A stretch of 64,000 bases of DNA from Actinoplanes sp. KI2. Its GTDB lineage: Bacteria > Actinomycetota > Actinomycetes > Mycobacteriales > Micromonosporaceae. The stretch lies in the NCBI RefSeq assembly GCF_025630775.1, contig NZ_JAOSZE010000019.1:1-64000 (forward strand), in the 5' to 3' direction. The notes below the pieces were generated by a model. That model searched no databases, was not told where the DNA came from, and was given only the letters and a program-made list of their open reading frames with translations. A program made the translations under genes and the position numbers. This document shows, one piece after another, positions 26,152-34,398 of the stretch (position 1 is the first letter of the stretch; every line of letters starts with the position of its first letter).

Positions 26152-26724
26152 CTAGGCCGTACGACGCCTGATTTGCAAGATCCGCCGACCGCATTCGATC
26201 AGCAGCGCGCGCTGTGTCCCGGCGTCCAGCCCCGGGACCGGCGGCTTGGTGAGCGGCGCCGTCATCCCGCTCAGAAACACGATCAGCGCGGTCGGCATGA
26301 TCGGGTCGGCGCCCGCCCCGATGATCTTGTCGGTGACCCGCATCCACCAGCCGGCGAGGTCGTGGTGGGTCTCCATCAGCCGCCCGACGTACGGGTCCCG
26401 CACGAGCACCGCGAATCGCGAGTGGCTGTCGACGATCAGCCCGACGACGCCGGTCAGGAACTCGTCGAGCCGGGCCGAACGGGATCGGTGCGCCGCGGCC
26501 CGGTCGACGATCGCGTCCAGCTCGGTGAACAGCGGCGCCAGCACGCCGAGCACCAGCTCGTCCTTGCTGCGGTAGTGGTGGTAGACCGCGGCCTTGGTAA
26601 CGCCCATGTCGTCGGCGATCGCCTGCAGCGACGTGCCCTCGACCCCGTCGCGCGCGAACAGGCGCAGCGCGGTCTCGTGCAACTGCGCCCGGCCGGCGCC
26701 GCGCGGCCGCACCCCTTGCGTCAC
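26152..26724 (-). CDS. TetR-family regulator of the MMPL exporter
   Basis: A 190-residue repressor. The DNA-binding domain reads AQLHETALRLFARDGVEGTS and then LQAIADDMGVTKAAVYHHYR, and the rest is a helical ligand domain. A GTG at 26724 gives the normal N-terminus. A TTG at 26754 is less likely. The gene is divergent from the MMPL transporter, and a long inverted repeat lies between them, so it most likely represses both until its ligand (perhaps the exported compound) binds. Confidence 0.88.
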   Translation of the reverse strand: MTQGVRPRGAGRAQLHETALRLFARDGVEGTSLQAIADDMGVTKAAVYHHYRSKDELVLGVLAPLFTELDAIVDRAAAHRSRSARLDEFLTGVVGLIVDSHSRFAVLVRDPYVGRLMETHHDLAGWWMRVTDKIIGAGADPIMPTALIVFLSGMTAPLTKPPVPGLDAGTQRALLIECGRRILQIRRRTA

Positions 26725-26779
26725 GCCGTGATCGTATCGACCCGACGGCGACAAAACTGGCCAGTCAGCAAGTGTGATC

Positions 26780-26818
26780 CTTACCGCTCGGCTAGGTGCT
26801 TCCTAGCCGATCGGTAAG
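26780..26818. promoter_or_regulatory. Inverted-repeat operator between tetR and the MMPL gene
   Basis: CTTACCGcTCGGCTAG (26780-26795) is mirrored by CTAGCCGAtCGGTAAG (26803-26818) around a seven-base spacer. One central mismatch breaks an otherwise perfect 16-bp arm. The size fits two TetR dimers or one extended site. Confidence 0.75.
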
Positions 26819-26874
26819 TCTCAGCTCCCCCACTGCGGCGCCGAACGTAAGGCGACTTTCGAGGGGGAGGCTTC

Positions 26875-29055
26875 GTGGCGTCGCTGCTGTACCGGCTGGG
26901 CCGGTTCTCGTTCCGCCGGCGGAAACTGGTCGGCCTGCTGTGGGTGCTGCTGCTCGCCGTCTTCGGGGTGGGCGCGGCGACGCTGTCCGGCCCCACCAGC
27001 GACGCGTTCTCGATCCCCGGGACCGAGTCGTTCCGGGCGATGGACGTGCTCGAGCAGAAGTTCGGTGCCGGCGCCGGCGGGGCCACCGCCAAGGTCGTCT
27101 TCACCGTCACCGGGGACGCCAAACTCACCGGCGGCACCCAGACCGCCGCGATCGAGAAGGCCGTCGCCGCGCTCCGGAAGGCCCCTCAGGTCGTCTCGGT
27201 CGCCGATCCTTTCGCCTCCAGGACCATTTCCCAAGACCTGCAGACCGGGTACGCCACGGTCTCGTACTCCGCCACCGCCCCCGAGGTCACCGACGCCGCG
27301 CGGACCGCCCTGTTCGCCGCCGGCGACACGGCCAAGTCGGCGGGTGTGGGCGTCGAGTACTCCGGCGAGATGCTCGCCGCTCAGCAGGGCGGCGCCTCCA
27401 GCGAGGGCCTCGGCATCGTCATCGCCGCGTTCGTCCTGGTCGTCACGTTCGGCGCGCTGGTCGCCGCCGGCCTGCCGCTGCTCACCGCGATCATCGGCGT
27501 GGCGCTGGGCATGACCGGCATCCAGATCGCCACCGGCTTCTTCGACCTGTCCTCGTCGACCTCGGCCCTCGCCACGATGCTCGGCCTGGCTGTCGGCATC
27601 GACTACGCGCTGTTCATCGTCTCCCGCTTCCGGCACGAACTGGCCGAGGGGCGCGACGGCGAAGAGGCGGCGGGCCGCGCCACCGGCACCGCCGGCTCGG
27701 CCGTGGTCTTCGCCGGTCTCACCGTGATCATCGCGCTGGTGGCACTGAGCGTCACCGGCATACCGTTCCTGTCCGCGATGGGCCTGGCCGCCGCGTTCAC
27801 CGTGGGCATGGCCGTGCTGATCACGCTGACGCTGACCCCGGCGCTGCTCGGCTTCGCGGGCCGCATGGTGCTCGCCAAGAAGGACCGGGCCGGCTTCCGC
27901 GCCCGGAACGGCAAGATGCGCTTCGGTGAGCGGTGGGCTCGACTCGTACTCAAGAATCGGGTTGTTGCTCTTGTTCTTTCCCTTGCGGTGATCGGCGCGG
28001 TCGCGGCGCCGGCCCTCGACCTGCACCTGGCCCTGCCGGACGACAGCACCGCGTCGCCCGCGTCGACCCAGCGCAAGGCCTACGACCAGCTGTCCGAGGG
28101 CTTCGGCGCCGGGTTCAACGGGCCGCTGATCGTGGTGATGGAGCACGCCTCCAAGGCGGCAGCGGCCACCGCGCAGCAGACCATTTCCGGTCTCAAGGAC
28201 GTCGTGCTCGTTACGCCGGCGACCCTGAACCCGGCCGGCGACACCGCGATGCTGACCGTGATCCCGGCCGGCGGCGCCACCGCCGAGTCCACCCAGGATC
28301 TGGTCACCGCGATCCGCGCGCTGCCCGACATCGACGGCGCGTCGCTGGCCGTCACCGGGACCACCGCGGTCAACATCGACGTCACCGACAAGATCACCAA
28401 GGCGCTCGTGCCTTACCTGGCGATCGTCGTCGGCCTGGCGTTCGTGCTGCTCATGCTGGTGTTCCGCAGCGTGCTGGTGCCGCTCAAGGCCACGCTCGGC
28501 TTCCTGCTGTCGGTGGCCGCCACGTTCGGCGCGGTGGTCTTCGTCTTCCAGCAGGGCCACCTGGCGAGATTGATCGGCGTCGACTCCACCGGCCCGATCA
28601 TCAGCCTGATGCCGATCTTCCTGATCGGCATCCTGTTCGGCCTGGCCATGGACTACGAGGTCTTCCTGGTCACCCGCACCCGCGAGGAGTACGTGCACGG
28701 CGCCGCCCCGAACGACGCGATCGTGACCGGAATGCGCCACGGCGCCCGCGTGGTCACCGCCGCCGCCCTCATCATGATCAGCGTCTTCGCCGGCTTCATC
28801 CTGGCCGACGACACGATCATCAAGACGCTGGGCTTCGCACTGGCGTTCGGCGTGGCGGTGGACGCGTTCGTGGTCCGCATGACGATCGTGCCGGCCGTGT
28901 TGTCCCTGTTCGGCCGGGCCGGCTGGTGGCTGCCAAGGTGGCTCGACCGCACCCTGCCGAACGTCGACGTCGAGGGCGAGGGTTTGACCAGGCAGCTGGC
29001 CGCCGCCGACGACGACGATGACGAGGTCGACGACGAGGAGCTCGTCGCGGCCTGA
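26875..29055 (+). CDS. MMPL-family membrane transporter
   Basis: A 726-residue RND-superfamily protein. The first helix (LVGLLWVLLLAVFGVGAAT) is followed by a large extracytoplasmic loop, then a five-helix bundle with GLAVGIDYALFIVSRFRHEL (about residues 235-255), a second loop, and a second bundle with GLAMDYEVFLVTRTREEYVHG. The GxxxDY motifs in both halves are typical proton-relay positions of MmpL proteins. It should export a lipid or hydrophobic compound. The GTG at 26875 follows GAGGGGGAGG. The C-terminus is a short acidic tail (DDDDDEVDDEE). Confidence 0.93.
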   Translation: MASLLYRLGRFSFRRRKLVGLLWVLLLAVFGVGAATLSGPTSDAFSIPGTESFRAMDVLEQKFGAGAGGATAKVVFTVTGDAKLTGGTQTAAIEKAVAALRKAPQVVSVADPFASRTISQDLQTGYATVSYSATAPEVTDAARTALFAAGDTAKSAGVGVEYSGEMLAAQQGGASSEGLGIVIAAFVLVVTFGALVAAGLPLLTAIIGVALGMTGIQIATGFFDLSSSTSALATMLGLAVGIDYALFIVSRFRHELAEGRDGEEAAGRATGTAGSAVVFAGLTVIIALVALSVTGIPFLSAMGLAAAFTVGMAVLITLTLTPALLGFAGRMVLAKKDRAGFRARNGKMRFGERWARLVLKNRVVALVLSLAVIGAVAAPALDLHLALPDDSTASPASTQRKAYDQLSEGFGAGFNGPLIVVMEHASKAAAATAQQTISGLKDVVLVTPATLNPAGDTAMLTVIPAGGATAESTQDLVTAIRALPDIDGASLAVTGTTAVNIDVTDKITKALVPYLAIVVGLAFVLLMLVFRSVLVPLKATLGFLLSVAATFGAVVFVFQQGHLARLIGVDSTGPIISLMPIFLIGILFGLAMDYEVFLVTRTREEYVHGAAPNDAIVTGMRHGARVVTAAALIMISVFAGFILADDTIIKTLGFALAFGVAVDAFVVRMTIVPAVLSLFGRAGWWLPRWLDRTLPNVDVEGEGLTRQLAAADDDDDEVDDEELVAA

Positions 29056-29101
29056 CGATCCTCTCGACGCGCTCCGGCGTCCTGAGGCTCTGGCTTCCCA
29101 A

Positions 29102-29130
29102 GGCGCCGGTGGATGAGGTCCACCGGCGCC
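29102..29130 (+). terminator. Hairpin terminator after the MMPL gene
   Basis: A perfect 12-bp GC-rich stem (29102-29113 with 29119-29130) with a five-base loop lies 46 bases past the MMPL stop and just before the convergent F420-type gene, so it may serve both. Confidence 0.8.
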
Positions 29131-29154
29131 GTCCTCGTGGGATGGCCCGAGGAT

Positions 29155-29562
29155 CTAATCGGGAGGCTCGAGGAAGACCACCGGAATCTGGCGGGTCGTC
29201 TTCTTCTCGTAGTCGGCGAAGCCCGGCATGTCCGCCTTCTGCGCCGCCCAGACGCGCTCCCGCTCGTCCCCGCTCGCCACCCGGGCGACCAGGTCCACGG
29301 TCGCGTCCCCGATCTCGGCCCGGACCCGTGGCTCGGCGAGCAGGTTGTGATACCAGTCCGGGTTGGTCGGTGCCCCGCCCTTCGACGCGAACACCGCATA
29401 GGCGTCCCCGACCCGCTGATAGACCACCGGGTTGACGCGCGCCTGCCCGCTGCGCCGGCCCACGGTGTGCAACAGCAGCATCGACCGCCCGGCGAAGTTG
29501 CCGCCCACCTTGCCGTGGTTGCCGCGGAACTCCGCGATGATCTGGTCGTTCCAGTCACTCAT
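29155..29562 (-). CDS. F420-type (DUF385) nitroreductase-family oxidoreductase
   Basis: A 135-residue split-barrel protein of the deazaflavin-dependent nitroreductase family. Its pattern is DWNDQIIAEFRGNHGKVGGN, then MLLLHTVGRRSGQARVNPVV, then GGAPTNPDWYHNLLAEP and the closing IPVVFLEPP. The GRRSG and GAPTNPDWYHNL stretches form the cofactor site in this family. It probably uses reduced F420 to reduce an unknown substrate. The ATG at 29562 is chosen because the family begins just there. No operon partner is visible. Confidence 0.9.
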   Translation of the reverse strand: MSDWNDQIIAEFRGNHGKVGGNFAGRSMLLLHTVGRRSGQARVNPVVYQRVGDAYAVFASKGGAPTNPDWYHNLLAEPRVRAEIGDATVDLVARVASGDERERVWAAQKADMPGFADYEKKTTRQIPVVFLEPPD

Positions 29563-29608
29563 GCGATAAATCCTGCCCCCGACCGGGACGGCGCGCACAC
29601 GATCGGAG

Positions 29609-30538
29609 TCATTCATCGATCGTGAACAGGTGCAGCGACTCCTCCTTGGCGCGGCAGGAGGCCGGCTGCGAGCCGCGTTTGCTGCGATCGGAAACGACCA
29701 CCACGGTCGACAGCCCCTGCCAGCACACCCCCTCGACCGTGCAATAGCCGCGCGGAAACCGATACGTGCTCCCCGGCCCGGTGACCGACCAGGTGTCCGG
29801 CGCGAGCTCGCCCACCCAGAGCGTGGCCGACTGCTGCGAGATCAGCGCGACCCGGCGGCCGGCGATCGAGATGCCGCTGTAGTCGGCCAGGTCCAGGTCG
29901 TCCGGCAGGTCGACGGCCGCGACGTGCTTCCAGTTGCGCCGTCCCTGCCGGAAAACCAGCAACCCCCCGGATTCATGCAAACCAAGCAGGTGTACGTCGT
30001 TGTCCCGGCGCACGAGCTCCAGGCCTTCGAGGCCCTTGTTCGGCCGCGCGAGCGGGTATTCGAGCCAGCCGGAGGCGATCGGGTTCAGGTCGGCGTCGTA
30101 CTCCTCGACCCGCGCCTGGAAGAGGGGCTCGCCCTCGGCCGCCCTCCCGCTCCGGCGCCCGTTCCGCCTGCCGGCCTCGCCGCGACCCGCGCGGCGCCCG
30201 CCCCCGACCTCGCCGCCACCCCCGCGGCGCTCGGATTCGATGAGCAGGAAGACATGCCCGGTGCTCGGATCGCGGGCGATGTCCTCGTACCCCACCGACG
30301 ACGTGGCCGGCGGCGTCCACACCACGTCGTTGGCGGCTACCCGAGTAAGGTCGGCGCCGATTCGAGCGACCGCTCGCAGGTTGTCGCAGATGACCAGATA
30401 GCGGCCGTCCAACAGCGGGCCGTCGCCGGCGAGTGGTGCCCGTTCGTCGCCCACGAAGACCACGCCGCTCGCCTCCAACCGGCCGGGCGATCCGGCCGGA
30501 AGCAGGTCCCGGATGCGGGCCTCGCCGATCAGTCGCAT
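29609..30538 (-). CDS. Beta-propeller-like protein coupled to the CotH kinase
   Basis: A 309-residue protein without a signal peptide. Repeating strands such as RYLVICDNLRAVARIG, GYEDIARDPSTGHVFLLIE, DVHLLGLHESGGLLVF and YCTVEGVCWQGLSTVVVVSD suggest a propeller of the SdiA-regulated/phytase-like kind. A Gly/Arg-rich insertion (about residues 105-135) interrupts it. The ATG at 30538 shares a base with the CotH stop (TGATG), so the pair is translated together and probably acts together. The function is unknown. Confidence 0.65.
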   Translation of the reverse strand: MRLIGEARIRDLLPAGSPGRLEASGVVFVGDERAPLAGDGPLLDGRYLVICDNLRAVARIGADLTRVAANDVVWTPPATSSVGYEDIARDPSTGHVFLLIESERRGGGGEVGGGRRAGRGEAGRRNGRRSGRAAEGEPLFQARVEEYDADLNPIASGWLEYPLARPNKGLEGLELVRRDNDVHLLGLHESGGLLVFRQGRRNWKHVAAVDLPDDLDLADYSGISIAGRRVALISQQSATLWVGELAPDTWSVTGPGSTYRFPRGYCTVEGVCWQGLSTVVVVSDRSKRGSQPASCRAKEESLHLFTIDE

Positions 30539-32151
30539 CAGAACTGAGCACCGCTCGCTCCGGCCGGATACCGATCGCGCAGCGCCGCCAACTGATCGCG
30601 GGCGCTGTCGTATCTCATCCGTGCGTAGTGATAGATCCCGAGCACGAACTCGTTGGCTTGCCGCACCTCGAACTGCTCGTGCCCGGCCCGGTAGACCTCG
30701 TCGTTGGTGAACTGGCGTCCGGTGAAGGGCGCCGAGGTCGGGAAGTTCGCCTCGTAGTAGGCCGACGGGATCACTCTCGGCCACAGTGCGGCCATCCGAT
30801 CGGTCAGCGCCGCCGGGGTGAAGTCGGTGTCCAGCAGGTGTTCGAGGTGGTCCAGGTAGTACTGGGCGAAGTCGTGGTTGGCCAGCAGGTTCGTGACGAG
30901 CGGGATCCGCGACACGCCCTTGCCCTGATGGTAGGCCTTGGTGTTGGCCGGCCAGTCCAGCAGATCGGTGTATTGCCAGGCCGTGCCGAAGTAGTCGATC
31001 CCGAGGCAGTTGTCGTAGTCCCACGGGATGAACGTGAAGTACGGCTTGTCGAAGAAATCCTTGGCGGCGCCGGGACGGCCGCCGTTGTAGAGGTAGTAGT
31101 TCGCCGGGGTCGCGAAGTAGTTGTCCCAGCTGCCGAGCAGAACGTTCAGACTTGCCCAGCGCAGAAAACTCCGTACGTCGAAGATGTCCTCCACGGCCGA
31201 GCGGAAGTTGTCCGAGGCGAAAGAACCCGCATTGATGACCCGGACGAGGTCGGCCAGATCGTCATAGCCGTTGAGATCGGCGTCGTTCTCGTTGGTCTTG
31301 AGGCGGTAGGTCAGATCCGGGTGGTCGTGCCGGGTGAAGTACTGCCCGCCGCCGTCGTCGCCGTCCGATCCGACCCGATGCTCGAGCGTCGCGCAGCCCA
31401 CGTCGCCGCAGTAGGCCTTGTACAGGTTGCCGCGGTCGTTCGCTCCGAACCGCTCCCGGAGGAAGCCCTTGTCGACCTGTTCGATCAGCGAATAGAGCCC
31501 CTGATAGCCGCCGTTGATCGCGACCCGGGCGTAGGTGTGCCGCGCGGCCGGGACCTTCGCCCGCGTGAACAGCGCCCAGGCGATCGCCTCGCGCATCTGT
31601 GACGGATCGTTGTACATCGACTTGAGGTTGAGCCGCGTCATCCCGACGATCTTGTCGTCGTCGTCACCCGGATCGGCGTCCACCTTCCACGACCGCTTGG
31701 GCGCGTACTTGGTCTTGTTCCCGCTGTTCACGAGCGAAAAGGTGTCGGTCGTGTACAGCACCCCGGCGTCGTCGGCCGACGGAATCACCCGCTGATCGCC
31801 GGGCTCGGCACGCCACAGGGCGATCCGCGCGTTCCCGCTCGCCACGACCGGTTCCTCGGGCCGCATGTCGGCGGTCGGCCAGTCGGTGATCGCGACCTGG
31901 TACATCTCCTGCGCGAAGAACTGGTCTTTCCCCACCGAACATTTCCGGTACGTGTCGACCAACTGTTCATCACCGGCCGCCTCGATCGCAGCGAACAGCG
32001 CATCGAACTCCGCGCGAGTACGCAGAGTCGCGTCGCCCGGACCCGCCGGCCGGTTCGCCGCGGCCGCCAGGTCCCGGGCGGTCCCGGCCGGCACATCGGC
32101 GACCACCAGCGCCCGATCCTCGAAAATCTCCCGGAACTGCTTTTTCTCCAT
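30538..32151 (-). CDS. CotH-family protein kinase-like protein
   Basis: A 537-residue protein of the CotH family, atypical kinases first known from spore coats and invasive fungi. Visible family features are KYAPKRSWKVDADP, DDKIVGMTRLNLKSMYNDPS, TYARVAINGGYQGLYSLIEQ with KGFLRERFG, the LLGSWDNYFATPANYYLY segment, and the catalytic-region FTFIPWDYDNCLGIDYFG. No signal peptide is seen. The start is ATG 32151 (GTG 32154 is possible). It is the first gene of a two-gene unit with the propeller-like protein. Phosphorylation of a partner protein is possible but unproven. Confidence 0.85.
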   Translation of the reverse strand: MEKKQFREIFEDRALVVADVPAGTARDLAAAANRPAGPGDATLRTRAEFDALFAAIEAAGDEQLVDTYRKCSVGKDQFFAQEMYQVAITDWPTADMRPEEPVVASGNARIALWRAEPGDQRVIPSADDAGVLYTTDTFSLVNSGNKTKYAPKRSWKVDADPGDDDDKIVGMTRLNLKSMYNDPSQMREAIAWALFTRAKVPAARHTYARVAINGGYQGLYSLIEQVDKGFLRERFGANDRGNLYKAYCGDVGCATLEHRVGSDGDDGGGQYFTRHDHPDLTYRLKTNENDADLNGYDDLADLVRVINAGSFASDNFRSAVEDIFDVRSFLRWASLNVLLGSWDNYFATPANYYLYNGGRPGAAKDFFDKPYFTFIPWDYDNCLGIDYFGTAWQYTDLLDWPANTKAYHQGKGVSRIPLVTNLLANHDFAQYYLDHLEHLLDTDFTPAALTDRMAALWPRVIPSAYYEANFPTSAPFTGRQFTNDEVYRAGHEQFEVRQANEFVLGIYHYARMRYDSARDQLAALRDRYPAGASGAQF

Positions 32152-32288
32152 CACTCGATTCGGCGCCCGCCGAGCCGCCGGCAGAACCCCTGAGTCGGGT
32201 TCCGGTCTCGCCCGTTGACGGTCCGTGCACCATCCGCACGCACCGAAACGGGGCTACGCACCGTCTCTGGGTGCGACCGACCTGCCAC

Positions 32289-32405
32289 CCGCAACCCGTG
32301 CCCGGCCCCCGACCACAAGCACCCCGCCGCGACCCGTGCGCGGCCCGCCGGCCACAAGCACCCGGCCGCAAGCCGTGCGCGGCCGCCCGACCACCAGCAC
32401 TCGCG
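32289..32405. repeat. Three imperfect copies of a 38-39 bp unit
   Basis: Copies begin at about 32289, 32327 and 32366 (gc(a/g)a(c/g)ccgtgc... then ccacaagcac). They fill the gap 32155-32430, which has no gene I can support. Confidence 0.7.
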
Positions 32406-32430
32406 CCAACCCAGCCGATGCAGCCCCTGG

Positions 32431-33666
32431 TCAACGGGATCGGGCGGCCACCATCCGGAGCAGGGTGCGGGTGCCGACGATGCGGCGCAGGTTGGCCGGG
32501 CTGAAGAAGTCGCGGATGGCGACCGTGCCGGTCAGCACGCCGAGGAAACGGCTCACCTGGGCCGGGTTCTCGGACAGCGCCGGGAACAGCAACTCCCCCG
32601 CCGGGTCCGGCCGGAACGACGCGAATCGAGCGGTCAGGTCGTAGATCGGGCGGCGGGCGGCGTCCCGGCGGCGGTGGTAGTCGCGAAATGCCCGGTCGCG
32701 ATCATGCGGCCGGCCCCCGGCCAGCCCGTCCCCGGCGAGGATCGCGCTCGCGAGGAGGTCCGCGTCGCGCAGGGCGTTGCCGATACCCTGGCCGGTGATC
32801 GGGTCCATGACCAGGCCCGCGTCCCCGGCCAGCGCCCAGCCGGGTCCGTACGGTTTCCGCATCAGGCCGGGCAGGTCGGTGGTGGCGCGCAGGTGCTCCA
32901 CCCGCGAGGCGGCGGCCAGCCGAACGCCGAGATCGGCCACCTCGGACACGTCGGCCCGGAAACCTCGCTCATCGCGTACGGCGGAAAAGCGCGCGGCCGG
33001 CACGCCCAGATAGACGATGGTGAGGTTGTCGTCGGTCGGCCAGAGGCCGACCATGCGATCGGGGCGGGTGTAGACCTCGCCGCCCTTGACCGGCAGGTCG
33101 GCGAAGTAGGCGTAGCAGGCCGCCGAGGCGGGCGGACGTGCGCGATACGTCCGAGCCTGCACCGTTCGGGCGATCGTGGAGTGTTTGCCGTCGGCGCCGA
33201 TCACCAGGTTGGCCGTGATCGTGCGATCGGTGGTGGCGTTCTTGGCACGGCCTCGGATGCCGGTGATGCGGTCGTTCCCGATCGGATTCGCCACGATGAA
33301 GCCCTCCTCGATCGCGGCGCCGGCCGCGCGGGCCTCGTCGATCAGCACGGTGTCCAGGAGGGTGCGCCGCGGGCTGTAGACGGCGTCGACCCCGTCGTGG
33401 GGCTGATAGTCGCCGCGGAGGACGGCGGGGCCGGGGTCGAAGAGAACGCCGCGGGCGGGCGGGGTGCCGCTTTCGATCAGCCTGTCGAGGATGCCCCACC
33501 GGCGCAGCAGCGCTCCGCCGGGCAGCTGCACCTGGTGGCTGGAGAGCGTGTCGCTCGGGAACCGGGCCCGGTCGACGACCAGCACCCGCAGGCCGCCTCG
33601 GGCCAGCAGCATCGCGGTCGCCGAGCCGGCCACCCGGGCGCCGACCACGATGACGTCGTAATCCAC
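32431..33666 (-). CDS. FAD-dependent oxidoreductase (PHBH/geranylgeranyl-reductase-like)
   Basis: A 411-residue flavoprotein. The N-terminal Rossmann motif is VIVVGARVAGSATAMLLARGG with the acidic VVDRARF. The second FAD motif reads GWALAGDAGLVMDPITGQGI, typical of class A monooxygenases and related reductases. A middle ADGKHSTIAR-type DG motif is also present. It should hydroxylate or reduce a small molecule with NAD(P)H and FAD. The GTG at 33666 follows GGAGG. It is divergent from a TetR gene with a palindromic operator between, so it is likely induced by its own substrate. Confidence 0.88.
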   Translation of the reverse strand: MDYDVIVVGARVAGSATAMLLARGGLRVLVVDRARFPSDTLSSHQVQLPGGALLRRWGILDRLIESGTPPARGVLFDPGPAVLRGDYQPHDGVDAVYSPRRTLLDTVLIDEARAAGAAIEEGFIVANPIGNDRITGIRGRAKNATTDRTITANLVIGADGKHSTIARTVQARTYRARPPASAACYAYFADLPVKGGEVYTRPDRMVGLWPTDDNLTIVYLGVPAARFSAVRDERGFRADVSEVADLGVRLAAASRVEHLRATTDLPGLMRKPYGPGWALAGDAGLVMDPITGQGIGNALRDADLLASAILAGDGLAGGRPHDRDRAFRDYHRRRDAARRPIYDLTARFASFRPDPAGELLFPALSENPAQVSRFLGVLTGTVAIRDFFSPANLRRIVGTRTLLRMVAARSR

Positions 33667-33693
33667 GGTGACCTCCCCGTTCTCGCCAGTTTC

Positions 33694-33711
33694 GTTACGG
33701 CGTAACGTAAC
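33694..33711. promoter_or_regulatory. TetR operator between the FAD oxidoreductase and tetR
   Basis: GTTACGGCGTAAC (33694-33706) is a 13-bp perfect inverted repeat, extended by a further TAAC ending at 33711. It sits in the 68-base divergent gap and overlaps the likely promoters. Confidence 0.75.
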
Positions 33712-33734
33712 ACCGTCCCGGTATGGTGGGAACC

Positions 33735-34364
33735 ATGGGACGCCCGAAGGAGCACGGAGCGCAAACCCGGGCCGCTCTGCTCACCGCCGCCGCCGAGTTG
33801 CTGCACGCCGAGGGGCCCGGGGCGGTGTCGGTGCGCCGGGTGGCCGCCACGGTCGGCACGTCGACGCGCGCGGTGTACAGCCTCTTCGACGACAAGGACG
33901 GCCTGTTGCGAGCGCTCTCGATCGAAGTGGCCGAGACCATGCGCCGGCATCACGAGGCGGTGCCCGGGTCGGACGATCCGATCGCCGAGATCGTCGAGTT
34001 GGCGCTCGCGTACCGGGCGGCCGCGCTCGAGCAGCCGAAGCTGTACGACCTGTTCTTCGGCACGGTCAGCCCGGGCGCCTCGCAGGCCGATCCGCTGTTC
34101 GCGCTCGTCTACCGCAGTTTTGAGCGGGTGCTCCGGGTGGTGCGCCGGGCGATCGCCGACCGGATCTTCCCGGGGCGGGCGGAGCTCGAGGTCGGATTGA
34201 ACCTGTTCGCGCTCGTGCACGGGCTCGCGTCGCTGGAGCTGCGGGGCGTGCTCGGGGACGGCGCCGAGAGCGTGTGGCGCCAATCGATCGGAGGGGCGCT
34301 GATCGGCCTGCAGCAGGAACCGGCTGACCCCGGAAAGCAGAAACCGGCTGACCCGGGAAAGTAA
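33735..34364 (+). CDS. TetR-family regulator
   Basis: A 209-residue repressor. The helix-turn-helix is GAQTRAALLTAAAELLHAEG and then VRRVAATVGTSTRAVYSLFD. The C-terminal domain includes YDLFFGTVSPG, the usual TetR_C_13/WHG-like pattern. The last 18 residues are a short tandem duplication (EPADPGKQKPADPGK). It is divergent from the FAD oxidoreductase, which it probably represses. It lies 34 bases before the HelD-like gene with a strong hairpin between them. Confidence 0.9.
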   Translation: MGRPKEHGAQTRAALLTAAAELLHAEGPGAVSVRRVAATVGTSTRAVYSLFDDKDGLLRALSIEVAETMRRHHEAVPGSDDPIAEIVELALAYRAAALEQPKLYDLFFGTVSPGASQADPLFALVYRSFERVLRVVRRAIADRIFPGRAELEVGLNLFALVHGLASLELRGVLGDGAESVWRQSIGGALIGLQQEPADPGKQKPADPGK

Positions 34365-34385
34365 GTCAAGACTTACTTTCCCGGG
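34352..34385 (+). promoter_or_regulatory. Perfect 15-bp hairpin between tetR and the HelD-like gene
   Basis: CCCGGGAAAGTAAGT (34352-34366) pairs exactly with 34371-34385 around CAAG. It includes the tetR stop codon and ends 13 bases before the helicase ATG. It could be a terminator, an attenuator, or an operator. Confidence 0.6.
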
Positions 34386-34398
34386 GAATCTGCCGAGA

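Noticed and set aside
32431-33666. Rox-type rifampicin monooxygenase
   Set aside because: The N-terminal motif and length fit the PHBH/geranylgeranyl-reductase-like group better than Rox. Only the general FAD oxidoreductase call is kept.
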